Source: Rhizobium album (GTDB lineage: Bacteria; Pseudomonadota; Alphaproteobacteria; Rhizobiales; Rhizobiaceae). From it: 64,000 nt of DNA. Positions within the stretch are counted from its first letter, which is position 1. The number at the start of each line of letters is the position of its first letter. A program made the position numbers and the translations under genes. The notes beneath the pieces were generated by a model, which did not search any database, was not told the DNA's origin, and worked only from the letters and a program-made list of their open reading frames with translations. Shown piece after piece: positions 16,738 to 24,910 of this stretch. The DNA is taken from positions 124,001-188,000 of the forward strand of contig NZ_QFBC01000001.1 in the NCBI RefSeq assembly GCF_003122325.1. Reading direction: 5' to 3'.

Positions 16738-17094
16738 CGTTGGGCGATTGAAGACAGCTTCGAGACCGCCAAGAACGAGCTCGGCCTTGACCACAACGAG
16801 ACCCGCTCCCGGCGGCTGGCATCGCCATATCCCGCTCGTCATGCTTGCATTCGCCATGACGGCGGCGATCCGCCATCGCGCCAATGTCGCGACGCCCCCA
16901 AAAAGCGCGATGAAACGAATACCGAAAGGGCTCCGGCTGTGATCCGCTGGTCGATCCAGGAAATCCGCCGGATTGCAACACGTCTTGCGCGACGACATAT
17001 CGAACCTGCACATATTATCGCATGGTCGCTTTGGCGTCGGGCACATCAAGCCGTAGCCACACAAGCTCACATCAAATCAAAATCGCAACTGTAA
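16738..17094 (+). pseudogene. IS701-family transposase fragment (3' end)
   Basis: The segment begins RWAIEDSFETAKNELGLDHN, the catalytic-Glu region of IS701 transposases. It shifts frame to GWHRHIPLVMLAFAMTAA, then shifts back to RWSIQEIRRIATRLARRHIEP and AHIIAWSLWRRAHQA, ending at a TAA at 17092. Two frameshifts and loss of the 5' two thirds make it a dead remnant. It differs from the near-complete IS701 copy downstream (RWVCEQAHQQMKEELG at the same position), so it is not a recent duplicate. Confidence 0.75.
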
Positions 17095-17096
17095 TG

Positions 17097-17903
17097 TTAG
17101 GACGAATCCACATTCAGCGGAGCCATAGAGCGATAGCTGCGATGTGGACGAATGCGAGGAAGTATTCGGTGCGACGATCGTATCGGGTTGCGAAGCGTCT
17201 GAAGTGTTTGAGCCTGTTGAAGCAACGCTCGATGCGGTTGCGCGCCCTGTAGATCGCAGCGTCATGCGGGATCGGGTTGAGGGGATCACCGCTTCGGCGT
17301 TCATGTCGGCGATGATCTGGCGCAAGTCGTTGTTGTCATAGGCCCTGTCGGCCAGCACGGCCTCGGCCTGGAAGCCTTCGAGCAGGGCTTTCGCCGTCAG
17401 GTTGTCGTGCCGCTGACCGGCAGTTAGCATGAAGCGCAGCGGACGGCCGAGTGTGTCGCAGATCATGTTGATCTTGGTCGTCAGTCCGCCTCGGGAACGC
17501 CCCAACGCCTGAGTTTTGGCCCCCCTTTTCCAGCCGCAGCCTGCTGGTGGACGCGCACAAGAGTGGTGTCGAGCATCAGGTATTTGTTGTCGCGGTCCTT
17601 GATCAGCTCGGCGAACACCTTCTCCCACACGCCGCTCTTGGCCCAGCGCGTGAAGCGGGCATGGACGCTCTTCCACTTGCCATAGCGCTCCGGCAGGTGC
17701 TGCCAGAATGCGCCCGAACGAAGAACCCACAGAACGCCGTTCACGAACAGACGGTTATCGGCGCCACTGCGGCCCGGATCGCCGACCTTGCCCGGTAGCA
17801 CAGATGCTATCCGCGCCCACTGCGCCTCGCTCAGTTCATAGCGCTTCACACCCATCAGTCCGCTCCGAATCAGTAAATCCGAAACGCATTGATTCAGCTA
17901 AGA
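17097..17903 (-). mobile_element. IS5-family (IS427-group) insertion sequence, probably defective
   Basis: About 0.8 kb between the IS701 remnant and the downstream IS701 element. Weak terminal similarity is seen between TTAGGACGAATCC at the left end and, reading inward from the right end, TTAGCTGAATC. Ends are therefore approximate and no target duplication was identified. It contains a two-frame transposase, described separately. Confidence 0.6.
17114..17855 (-). pseudogene. IS5-family transposase, two frames plus a disabling frameshift
   Basis: The upstream frame (17481-17855) gives the DNA-binding half and first catalytic Asp (LMLDTTLVRVH). A shift at a run of A4G6 near 17519-17532, the usual place for programmed frameshifting in the IS427 group, leads into a second frame with ALGRSRGGLTTKI and the second Asp (VLADRAYDNND). 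A further frame change near 17270 separates this from HDAAIYRARNRIERCFN, which holds the catalytic Glu, and the true end at 17114. Compared with the family, a few codons after IPSTRSR appear deleted. The product would lack an in-frame DDE Glu and is probably inactive. Confidence 0.7.
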
Positions 17904-17938
17904 CCCTCAAAGGGAATCCTGAATGGGATTGGCCCTAT

Positions 17939-19358
17939 CACTACTTTGGCAGATTGAGGCAAGATTGGTTTGAGATGATTTGCGCTCTCTTCATTGGGAG
18001 CGCGATATGGTCGATTTGGATACGGAGCTTTCTGCATTTTTGCAGCCATTTCTGAACAAGCTGGGCCACAAGAAACGGCGGCAGATGTGTCCGCTTTACC
18101 TATCCGGGCTCATCGGTCCTGGTGACCGCAAGAGCATCGAGCCGATGGCGGAACGGTTCGCTCCAGGCCAGTACGACCGCCTCCACCATTTCATTTCCGA
18201 TGGCCTTTGGGATGCAGCGCCTCTTGAGACGGAACTCGCGCGACAGGCGGACAGGATCGGTGGTGCATCCGATGCGTTTCTGGTGATCGATGACACCGGT
18301 CTGCCGAAGAAGGGCGACCACTCGGTCGGTGTCGCGCCGCAATACGCTTCGATGCTGGGCAAGAGGGCAAACTGCCAGACGCTGGTTTCGGTGACACTTG
18401 CCCGAGACGAGGTTCCTGTTCCGGTTGGCTTGCGTTTGTTTTTGCCCGAGAGCTGGACCCGCGACACGGAACGGATGGCCAAGGCCGGGGTTCCCGATGC
18501 CATGCAGACATCTCGCACGAAGCCGGAGATTGCTCTGGCCGAGATCGATCGGTTGATCGTGACCGGTGTCCGGTTTGGTACAGTGCTGGCTGACGCAGGC
18601 TACGGCCTGTCAGCGGCCTTCCGCCAGGGGCTGAGTGGACGTGGCCTCACCTGGGCGGTCGGTATCCCCAAGCATCAGAAGGTCTATCCCCATGATGTCG
18701 CATTGATCTTTCCCATCTCCGGTCATGGTCGGCCACGCAAGCATCCGATTCCCGACATTCTGTCGGTTGCCGCGGAAACGATCCTGGCGCACGCAAGCTG
18801 GAAGAAGGTCAGTTGGCGGCGTGGCACAAGGGGCCGCCTGACGGCACGCTTTGCAGCATTGCGCGTCCGGATCGCCGACGGCACGCCGCAACGCATTCTT
18901 GACAAGGGACAGCAACACATGCCGGGCGAGGAAGCCTGGTTGGTTGGTGAATGGCGATCAAACGACGAGCGCAAATACTACCTGTCCAACTTGCCGGCCG
19001 ATGCGACATTGAAAGCGCTGGCGGCCGCCATCAAGGCGAGATGGGTTTGCGAGCAGGCGCACCAGCAGATGAAAGAGGAGCTTGGTCTCGACCACTTCGA
19101 AGGCCGATCATGGCAAGGACTGCACCGACACGCTCTGATGACGATGATCGCTTATGCCTTCCTCCAGCATCAGAGATTGCAGACTGCAGCGCGGGAAAAA
19201 AAAGAAACGACGAATTCGTCGTGGACCACCTGAGCCGACATTACCAGCTGTGCGGCGAGCGGTCATCAACGCCCTTGCCATACCGACAGCACACATCCGA
19301 GGTCCGCACTGCGAACCTCTCTCTTTAAAAGCGGAAATTCAATTCCGCCATAGTAGTG
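17939..19358 (+). mobile_element. IS701-family insertion sequence, near complete
   Basis: Imperfect terminal inverted repeats start CACTACTTTGGCAGATTG at 17939 and, reading inward from the right end at 19358, CACTACTATGGCGGAATTG. The flanks are CTAT on the left and CTAG on the right, close to the 4-base YTAR-type target duplication of IS701. The element holds one transposase gene. It abuts the IS5 copy, with about 35 bases between them. The sequence to its right (CTAGAGCGAACCTGAAGG) is a common rhizobial intergenic repeat. Confidence 0.75.
18007..19233 (+). CDS. IS701-family transposase
   Basis: A 408-residue DDE transposase. Catalytic residues are visible in FLVIDDTGLPKKGDHSVGV (first Asp), VLADAGYG (second Asp) and QQMKEELGLDHFEGRSW (Glu). 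The ATG at 18007 has GGGAG 7 bases upstream. The protein ends early (KKETTNSSWTT) after a run of eight A at 19196-19203. In the +1 frame the expected C-terminal tail continues (RRIRRGPPEPTLPAVRRAV, then more to 19393). Either a one-base insertion has truncated the tail, or slippage on the A8 run restores it. The catalytic core is complete. Confidence 0.85.
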   Translation: MVDLDTELSAFLQPFLNKLGHKKRRQMCPLYLSGLIGPGDRKSIEPMAERFAPGQYDRLHHFISDGLWDAAPLETELARQADRIGGASDAFLVIDDTGLPKKGDHSVGVAPQYASMLGKRANCQTLVSVTLARDEVPVPVGLRLFLPESWTRDTERMAKAGVPDAMQTSRTKPEIALAEIDRLIVTGVRFGTVLADAGYGLSAAFRQGLSGRGLTWAVGIPKHQKVYPHDVALIFPISGHGRPRKHPIPDILSVAAETILAHASWKKVSWRRGTRGRLTARFAALRVRIADGTPQRILDKGQQHMPGEEAWLVGEWRSNDERKYYLSNLPADATLKALAAAIKARWVCEQAHQQMKEELGLDHFEGRSWQGLHRHALMTMIAYAFLQHQRLQTAAREKKETTNSSWTT

Positions 19359-19397
19359 CTAGAGCGAACCTGAAGGATCGCGACACGCTGTAGCGGT

Positions 19398-20066
19398 TCA
19401 TATGCGCCGGTCGAAGACCGAGGGTGCGGCCTTGAGGCGGTAGAGCGTCGTCGGGCGACGCGCGATCAGCGTCTGGCGCTTTTCGCCTTCCACCTCTTCC
19501 AGCAGATCCAGATCCTTCATCTTGCGGCGGAAGGCGCTCTGGTCAAGCGTTTCGCCCAGCACCGTCTCGTAGGTGCCCTGCAGTTCCGACATGGTGAAGA
19601 CCTTTGGGAGAAGGCAGGCGGCGATGGTCGAATAGGCGCCCTTGCCGCGCAGCCGTTCGCGCGCCGCTAGAACGATTCTTTCGTGGTCGAAGGGAAGCTC
19701 GCCGGGCGCCGATGCTGGGCGGAGCAGAAGCGTTTTCCCCGTTCCGCCGCTCAGCAGGGAAGGGGGCACCAGCGCAAAATAGGCGATCGACACCGACCAG
19801 CCGCGCGGATCGCGGTCCCGGCCGGCAAAGCTGCGCAACTGTTCGAAAAACAGCCCTTCCAGCCCCGCCTTGGCCTTGAGGATGCGCCGCACCGCCGCCT
19901 CGGCGTCCTCATCCTCGTCGGTGTGGACATAACCGCCGATCAGCGCCGGCACGCCCTGGAACGGTGCGTTGTCGCGCTCCAGCAGGGCCACCGCCAGCGC
20001 GCCCTCGACAATCGTCATCAGCACGATATCGACCGTGACGATCGGCCGTTCGTATTCCGGTTGCAT
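19398..20066 (-). CDS. nrtR: NrtR-type Nudix-related transcriptional regulator
   Basis: A 222-residue protein: residues about 8-135 form a Nudix-like domain (VDIVLMTIVEGALAVALLERD, GGYVHTDEDEDAEAAVRR), and about 150-215 a winged helix (FTMSELQGTYETVLGETLDQSAFRRKM). The Nudix box lacks the REUxEE catalytic glutamates (it reads RRILKAKAG), as expected for NrtR regulators, which bind ADP-ribose-like ligands and control NAD-related genes. It is divergent from the VWA-like and PurA-like genes across a triple palindromic operator, so it most likely controls that pair and itself. No nad genes are adjacent, which is unusual for NrtR. Confidence 0.83.
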   Translation of the reverse strand: MQPEYERPIVTVDIVLMTIVEGALAVALLERDNAPFQGVPALIGGYVHTDEDEDAEAAVRRILKAKAGLEGLFFEQLRSFAGRDRDPRGWSVSIAYFALVPPSLLSGGTGKTLLLRPASAPGELPFDHERIVLAARERLRGKGAYSTIAACLLPKVFTMSELQGTYETVLGETLDQSAFRRKMKDLDLLEEVEGEKRQTLIARRPTTLYRLKAAPSVFDRRI

Positions 20067-20114
20067 GGTCGTCTCCCCGTTTTCTCCTGCTTAGCACAGA
20101 TGGTTGCCGGAACA

Positions 20115-20152
20115 ATTTGCAAATAGCAATTTGCAAATTACATTTTGCAAGT
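20115..20152. promoter_or_regulatory. Triple palindromic operator, 14-bp period
   Basis: Two perfect copies of ATTTGCAAAT (20115-20124 and 20129-20138) and a third imperfect copy TTTTGCAAGT (20143-20152) are centred exactly 14 bases apart in the divergent region between the NrtR-type gene and the VWA-like gene. Position and symmetry suggest the NrtR binding site. Confidence 0.65.
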
Positions 20153-20208
20153 TTATAAGGTGAATGCGCGCCGATGACGACGCGGGCAGAACCGAAAGGA
20201 GCAAGACC

Positions 20209-21114
20209 ATGGGAATGGGACGTTTCAGCACCGAGGATTGGGCAGCCTACAATCGCGACCATGTCGACGGCCGCAGCCGGGACGACGTGTTTGCCGCCAC
20301 CACGATCGATCCGCGCTTCGACCCGGCGGTCTTTACCGTTCGCGAAAGCCGCGACAGCGCCGTCAATCCGTTTTCGACACCGATCATCCTGGCATCGGAT
20401 GTCACCGGCTCGATGGGTATGATCGCGCATGAATTGATGCGCAGCGGCCTGATCACGCTCACCTCGGAGATCTACGACCGCAAGCCGGTGTCGGATCCGC
20501 ACATCATGGTCGCCGCCATCGGCGATGCCTATACCGACCGGGCGCCACTGCAGGCGACGCAGTTCGAGGCCGATATCTCGCTTGCCGACCAGATCCGCGG
20601 CCTCTGGCTGGAAGGCAACGGCGGCGGCAACAACGGCGAGAGCTACAGCCTGGCGCATCTGCTCGCCGCCCTCAAGACCTCGACGGACTGCTTCGAGCGC
20701 AACGGCCGCAAGGGGTATCTCTTCACCATCGGCGACGAGCCGATCCATGACGGGCTGACGCAGCAGCAAATCACCCGGATCTTCGGCACCGAGGCGCCGC
20801 GCGGCCTTGGCGCGCGGGAGTGCCTGGCGCTGGCGCAGCGCAGCTACGAGGTGTTCCATATCGTCATCCGCGAAGGTTATGCGGCGACGGGGCTCGACCG
20901 CGTCCTGCGCAGCTGGCGGCCGCTTCTGGCCGAGCGCACGCTGGTCCTCGACGATTACCGCCGCATCGCCGAGCTGGTGGTCTCGAGCATCGAGATCAAC
21001 GAAGGCCGCGATCCGCAGGACGTGGCGGCAAGCTGGGGCGGCGCGGCCTCGGCGGTCGTCGCGAGGGCAGTCAAGGATTTCGGCCGGCGCGGCATCGCCC
21101 GCTACTTCCGTTGA
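20209..21114 (+). CDS. VWA-like protein of unknown function
   Basis: A 301-residue protein with a von Willebrand factor A-like fold: ILASDVTGSMG near residue 64 is a MIDAS-type metal motif, DxTGS in place of the usual DxSxS. It is followed by a hydrophobic strand pattern (HIMVAAIGDAY, YLFTIGDEP). A glycine-rich loop LEGNGGGNNGESY near residue 140 is distinctive. No signal peptide or membrane segment is seen, so it is cytosolic. The ATG at 20209 has AAGGAG 7 bases upstream. It is 28 bases from the PurA-like gene and controlled by the same divergent operator region as the NrtR-type gene. Its role is unknown; VWA proteins often act as metal-dependent scaffolds for ATPases or enzymes. Confidence 0.75.
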   Translation: MGMGRFSTEDWAAYNRDHVDGRSRDDVFAATTIDPRFDPAVFTVRESRDSAVNPFSTPIILASDVTGSMGMIAHELMRSGLITLTSEIYDRKPVSDPHIMVAAIGDAYTDRAPLQATQFEADISLADQIRGLWLEGNGGGNNGESYSLAHLLAALKTSTDCFERNGRKGYLFTIGDEPIHDGLTQQQITRIFGTEAPRGLGARECLALAQRSYEVFHIVIREGYAATGLDRVLRSWRPLLAERTLVLDDYRRIAELVVSSIEINEGRDPQDVAASWGGAASAVVARAVKDFGRRGIARYFR

Positions 21115-21142
21115 ACGACGTCTTGAGGAAAGGGAGGCCGCC

Positions 21143-22363
21143 ATGGCGACCAGACAGGCACAGGCAGTCATCGGGGCAGGCTACGGCGACGAGGGCAAGG
21201 GCCTTCTGACCGACAGGCTGGCTTGCGGCACGGCGGACGCCGTGGTGGTGCGCAGCAACGGCGGCGCCCAGGCGGGGCACACGGTGGCGACGCCCGACGG
21301 GCGCCGGCACGTGTTCCATCATTTCGGCTCGGGGGCGCTGGCCGGCGCCCCCACCCATCTCAGCGCCTTCTTCGTCGCCCATCCGATGTTTTTCCAGGGC
21401 GAGCGGCAGGCCCTGAAGGCGCTCGGCGCCGAGCTTGCGGTCAGTGCCGATCCGCGCGCCATCGTCACCACGCCGTTCGACATGATGATCAACCAGGCGC
21501 TGGAACTGTCGCGCGGGACCGGGCGCCACGGCAGCTGCGGCCTGGGTTTCGGCGAGGCCATCGAGCGGTGCCTGCGGCCCGACCACGCGATCCGCACCGG
21601 CGATCTCTCGAAGCCGCACCTTGCCGGCTGCCTGTGGTGCATCTGGACGGATTGGGTGCCGCAAAGGCTTCGTGGCCTCGGCCTCGACCGGCTGCCCGAC
21701 GACATCATGCGCCATGTCGATATCGAGACGGTGATCGGTCGCTTCCTCCGCGATTGCGAAGCCTATCTCGACCACGTCACCCTGCGGCCCGACAGCCGCC
21801 TGGGAGAAACAGGCCAGGTGATCTTCGAGGGTGCGCAGGGCCTGCTGCTCGACCAGGATTACGGCGCGTTTCCGCATGTGACGCGCTCGAATACCGGCCT
21901 GCGAAACATGGTGTCGATCGCCCGGGAAGCCGGCATCGACAGCATCGACGCCCACTATGTCACCCGTTGCTACGTGACGCGGCACGGCGCCGGGCCGCTG
22001 GCGCACGAGGCCGCCGGCCTCGCCGGCATCGATATGGTCGATCCCACCAATGCGCCGAATGCCTGGCAAGGCACGCTGCGGCTTGCGCCGCTCGACCTTG
22101 CCGTGCTCCGGTCGGCAATCGCGCATGATCTGCAAGCGGCGGCATCGAGCGCCGTCGCGGTGGCGCCCGACCTTTCGGTGACATGCCTCGACCAGGCAAG
22201 CTGCGGTTTCGCCCTGCTGGATGGCGGCGGGCCGACGAGCGTCGATCCGCAGGATGCCGGCCGGCGGATCGCAGGCGGGGCCAATCTTCCGCTTTTCGGC
22301 GAAAGCTGGGGAGCCGGCCGAACCCATTTCCGCCCGGTCGGGGAGCTTGCCCGAGCTGGTTGA
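21143..22363 (+). CDS. Adenylosuccinate synthetase (PurA)-like protein
   Basis: A 406-residue PurA-superfamily protein, somewhat shorter than housekeeping PurA (about 430). The GTP-loop with catalytic Asp is present (GYGDEGKG, Asp16) and the catalytic His (QAGHT, His46), as are IFEGAQGLLLDQDYG and FPHVTRSNTG. The usual WGDEGKGK and NAGHT motifs are altered (YGDEGKGL, QAGHT), and the C-terminal half diverges. PurA joins IMP and aspartate using GTP; a paralogue might use another purine nucleotide. AAAGGGAGG precedes the ATG at 21143. It forms an operon with the VWA-like gene, away from purine genes, which argues for a specialised function. Confidence 0.78.
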   Translation: MATRQAQAVIGAGYGDEGKGLLTDRLACGTADAVVVRSNGGAQAGHTVATPDGRRHVFHHFGSGALAGAPTHLSAFFVAHPMFFQGERQALKALGAELAVSADPRAIVTTPFDMMINQALELSRGTGRHGSCGLGFGEAIERCLRPDHAIRTGDLSKPHLAGCLWCIWTDWVPQRLRGLGLDRLPDDIMRHVDIETVIGRFLRDCEAYLDHVTLRPDSRLGETGQVIFEGAQGLLLDQDYGAFPHVTRSNTGLRNMVSIAREAGIDSIDAHYVTRCYVTRHGAGPLAHEAAGLAGIDMVDPTNAPNAWQGTLRLAPLDLAVLRSAIAHDLQAAASSAVAVAPDLSVTCLDQASCGFALLDGGGPTSVDPQDAGRRIAGGANLPLFGESWGAGRTHFRPVGELARAG

Positions 22364-22483
22364 AAATTCCGGTCTCCACCGCAAGAGGGCGCAACAAATG
22401 GACCGGATCGTCCATGGCTTCACACTCGGTAAAGCGAAATCATCTAACGCTGATCCAATGTCATCTGCAGAGGCAGCAGCGCC

Positions 22484-23467
22484 ATGAACGAAAAGACCAT
22501 ACTGGTGGTCGGAGGGGCCGGTTACATTGGCTCCCACACCTGCCTGGAACTGGCCAGGCAGGGTTTCACACCGGTCGTTTTCGACAATCTCAGCAACGGC
22601 CACCAGGAATTCGTCAAATGGGGACCGTTCGAGCCGGGGGATATCCGCGACCGAGACCGCCTCGATGACGTGCTGGCGCGATACCGCCCTGCCGCCATCC
22701 TGCATTTTGCCGCACTGATCGAAGTCGGCCAGTCCGTCCGCGAGCCGGCGGCCTTTTACGACAACAATGTCGTCGGCACGCTGACGCTTTTGGCCGCCGC
22801 CCGGCAGGCGGGCGTCAAGGCCTTCGTCTTCTCGTCCACCTGCGCCACCTACGGCCTGCCGCAGCAGCTTCCGATGGGCGAGGCGCATCCGCAGGCGCCG
22901 ATCAATCCGTACGGCCGCACCAAATGGATCGTCGAGCAGGCGCTTGGCGATTTCGGTCTCGACGACGGCCTGCGCTCCGTCATCCTGCGTTACTTCAATG
23001 CCGCCGGCGCCGACCCCGAAGGGCGCATCGGCGAATGGCATACGCCGGAAACGCATGCCATTCCGCTCGCCATCGAGGCGGCCCTCGGCCGCCGCGACGG
23101 GTTTACGGTTTTCGGCACGGATTACGATACCCGCGACGGCACCTGCGTGCGCGACTATGTCCACGTGCTCGATCTCGCCGATGCGCATGTGCGGGCGCTG
23201 CAGCATCTGCTGTCGGGCGGCCAGTCCACGGCGGTCAATCTCGGAACCGGCACCGGCACGACGGTGCGGGAATTGCTCGATGCCGTACGGCAGGTTTCCG
23301 GCCGGACCTTCAAGGTGACGCTGTCGTCGCGGCGGGAAGGGGATTCGCCGACGCTGGTGGCCGACAACCGCAAGGCCCTCGACCTGCTCGGCTGGCAACC
23401 CCGCTACGACCTGCGCCAGATCGTCGAGACCGCGTGGAACTGGCACAAGGCCTCCAACGGGCATTGA
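22484..23467 (+). CDS. galE: UDP-glucose 4-epimerase
   Basis: A 327-residue extended SDR, standard GalE size. It interconverts UDP-glucose and UDP-galactose in the cytosol for polysaccharide and lipopolysaccharide synthesis. Visible: NAD loop VVGGAGYIGSH, FDNLSNGH, HFAALIEVGQS, active-site serine in STCATYG and YGRTK (YxxxK), then RYFNAAGADPEGRIGE. The C-terminal substrate region RDGTCVRDYVHVLDLADAH is characteristic. It starts 120 bases after the PurA-like gene and ends 10 bases before a convergent ABC gene. Confidence 0.92.
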   Translation: MNEKTILVVGGAGYIGSHTCLELARQGFTPVVFDNLSNGHQEFVKWGPFEPGDIRDRDRLDDVLARYRPAAILHFAALIEVGQSVREPAAFYDNNVVGTLTLLAAARQAGVKAFVFSSTCATYGLPQQLPMGEAHPQAPINPYGRTKWIVEQALGDFGLDDGLRSVILRYFNAAGADPEGRIGEWHTPETHAIPLAIEAALGRRDGFTVFGTDYDTRDGTCVRDYVHVLDLADAHVRALQHLLSGGQSTAVNLGTGTGTTVRELLDAVRQVSGRTFKVTLSSRREGDSPTLVADNRKALDLLGWQPRYDLRQIVETAWNWHKASNGH

Positions 23468-23477
23468 GCGCCCGCTA

Positions 23478-24161
23478 TCAGATCCCCAGGAAACGATCCT
23501 GCAGCGTCTTGTCGAGTTCCGCCGGGCGGCCGGTCCAGACCGAGCGGCCGTTTTCCAGGATGGTGCAGCGGTCGGCGACGGGCAGCAGTTCCGGCAGGGT
23601 CTTGTCGACCACGAGGATGGAAAGCCCATCCTGCTTCAGGGTGCGGATCGCCGCCCAGATGTCCTGGCGGATGACAGGGGCGAGCCCTTCGGTCGCCTCG
23701 TCGAGGATCAGCAGGCGCGGGTTGGTCATCAAGGCCCGGCCGATCGCCAGCATCTGTTGTTCGCCGCCGGAAAGTGACAGCGCCATCTGGTCGCGACGCT
23801 CCTTCAGGCGCGGGAAGAGCGTGTTGACGCGCTCCAGCGTCCAGGCGCCGGAACGGGCGGCGGCGACGAGGTTTTCCTCGACGGTGAGATTGGGAAAACA
23901 GCGCCGGCCCTCGGGAACGAGGCCGATGCCGAGGCGGGCTACGTGATGCGGCCGACGTCCCCTGAGATCCGTGCCGGCCAGCCGGACGGAACCGCCGCGC
24001 GGCGGCGTCAGGTTGCAGACGGCACGGATCGTGGTGGTCTTTCCCATGCCGTTGCGGCCCATCAGCGCCACGACCTCGCCTTCGGAAACCGTCAGGTCGA
24101 CGTTGAACAGTGCCTGGCTGGCGCCATAGAAGGCCTTGAGACTGGCAACTTCGAGCAGCAT
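23478..24161 (-). CDS. Branched-chain-type ABC importer ATPase (LivF-like)
   Basis: A 227-residue ATPase with Walker A GRNGMGKTT, signature LSGGEQQ, Walker B LLILDEAT (LivF typically has EAT) and a short length typical of LivF. It pairs with the LivG-like ATPase to power the importer encoded by the five-gene operon. Its ATG shares one base with the LivG-like stop (TGATG), indicating tight coupling. It is the last gene of the operon. The substrate may be a branched-chain amino acid or another carboxylate; the ATPase does not reveal it. Confidence 0.88.
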   Translation of the reverse strand: MLLEVASLKAFYGASQALFNVDLTVSEGEVVALMGRNGMGKTTTIRAVCNLTPPRGGSVRLAGTDLRGRRPHHVARLGIGLVPEGRRCFPNLTVEENLVAAARSGAWTLERVNTLFPRLKERRDQMALSLSGGEQQMLAIGRALMTNPRLLILDEATEGLAPVIRQDIWAAIRTLKQDGLSILVVDKTLPELLPVADRCTILENGRSVWTGRPAELDKTLQDRFLGI

Positions 24162-24910
24162 CAGGCGTGGTCTCCGAGATAGGCGCTGCGCACCGCCGGG
24201 TCGCGGCGGATCTCGTCGACTGTGCCGGTGGTGATGATCTTGCCGTAGACGAGCACCGAAATCCGGTCGGCAAGCGCGAAGACGGCATCCATGTCGTGCT
24301 CCACCAGCAGGATCGGCGCTTCGTGCCGGAGGCCGTCGAGGAAACCCGTCAGCGCCTTCGAGCCTTCCGGCCCCATGCCGGCCATCGGTTCGTCGAGCAG
24401 GAAGGCTCTCGATTCGAGCGCCAGCGCGATGGCGATTTCCAGCTGCCGGCGTTCGCCGTGCGACAGTTCGGCGGCGGGGATATCGGCGCGGGCGGCGAGG
24501 CCGACACGTTCCAGCATCGCCATGGCCGGCTCGGTGAGCGAGCGGTCGCGCATCACCGGCGTGAAGAAGCGGAAGCTCGTTCCCTGCTTCGCCTGCACCG
24601 CCAGCATGACATTGCGCAACGCCGAAAATTCCGGGGCGATGGAGGACACCTGGAACGTCCGGCCAAGCCCCAGCCGGGCGCGTTCGGCGACGCCAAGGGC
24701 GGTGATGTCCTGCCCGGAAAAGCGAATGTTGCCCTGGTCCGGCTTCAGCGTGCCGCAGATCTGGTGGATCAGCGTCGATTTGCCGGCACCGTTCGGGCCG
24801 ATCAGCGCGTGGATCTCGCCTTGCCTGAGGTCGAGGCTAACGCCGTCGGTGGCCCTGAGCGCGCCAAAATTCTTGACGAGGTTTTCGATTTCGAGAACGG
24901 TCTCAGCCAT
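24161..24910 (-). CDS. Branched-chain-type ABC importer ATPase (LivG-like)
   Basis: A 249-residue ATPase: Walker A GPNGAGKST, signature LSHGERRQLEIA (the LivG form with His in place of Gly), Walker B FLLDEPMAGM and the switch histidine in LVEHDMD. The ATG at 24910 (MAETVLEIENLVKNFG) lies inside the last codons of the LivM-like gene (8-base overlap). The longer open frame before it is not supported by homology. Confidence 0.88.
   Translation of the reverse strand: MAETVLEIENLVKNFGALRATDGVSLDLRQGEIHALIGPNGAGKSTLIHQICGTLKPDQGNIRFSGQDITALGVAERARLGLGRTFQVSSIAPEFSALRNVMLAVQAKQGTSFRFFTPVMRDRSLTEPAMAMLERVGLAARADIPAAELSHGERRQLEIAIALALESRAFLLDEPMAGMGPEGSKALTGFLDGLRHEAPILLVEHDMDAVFALADRISVLVYGKIITTGTVDEIRRDPAVRSAYLGDHA

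Noticed and set aside
21071-23629. Long minus-strand frame across the PurA-like gene and galE
   Set aside because: It spans two supported plus-strand genes and has only low-complexity antisense composition.
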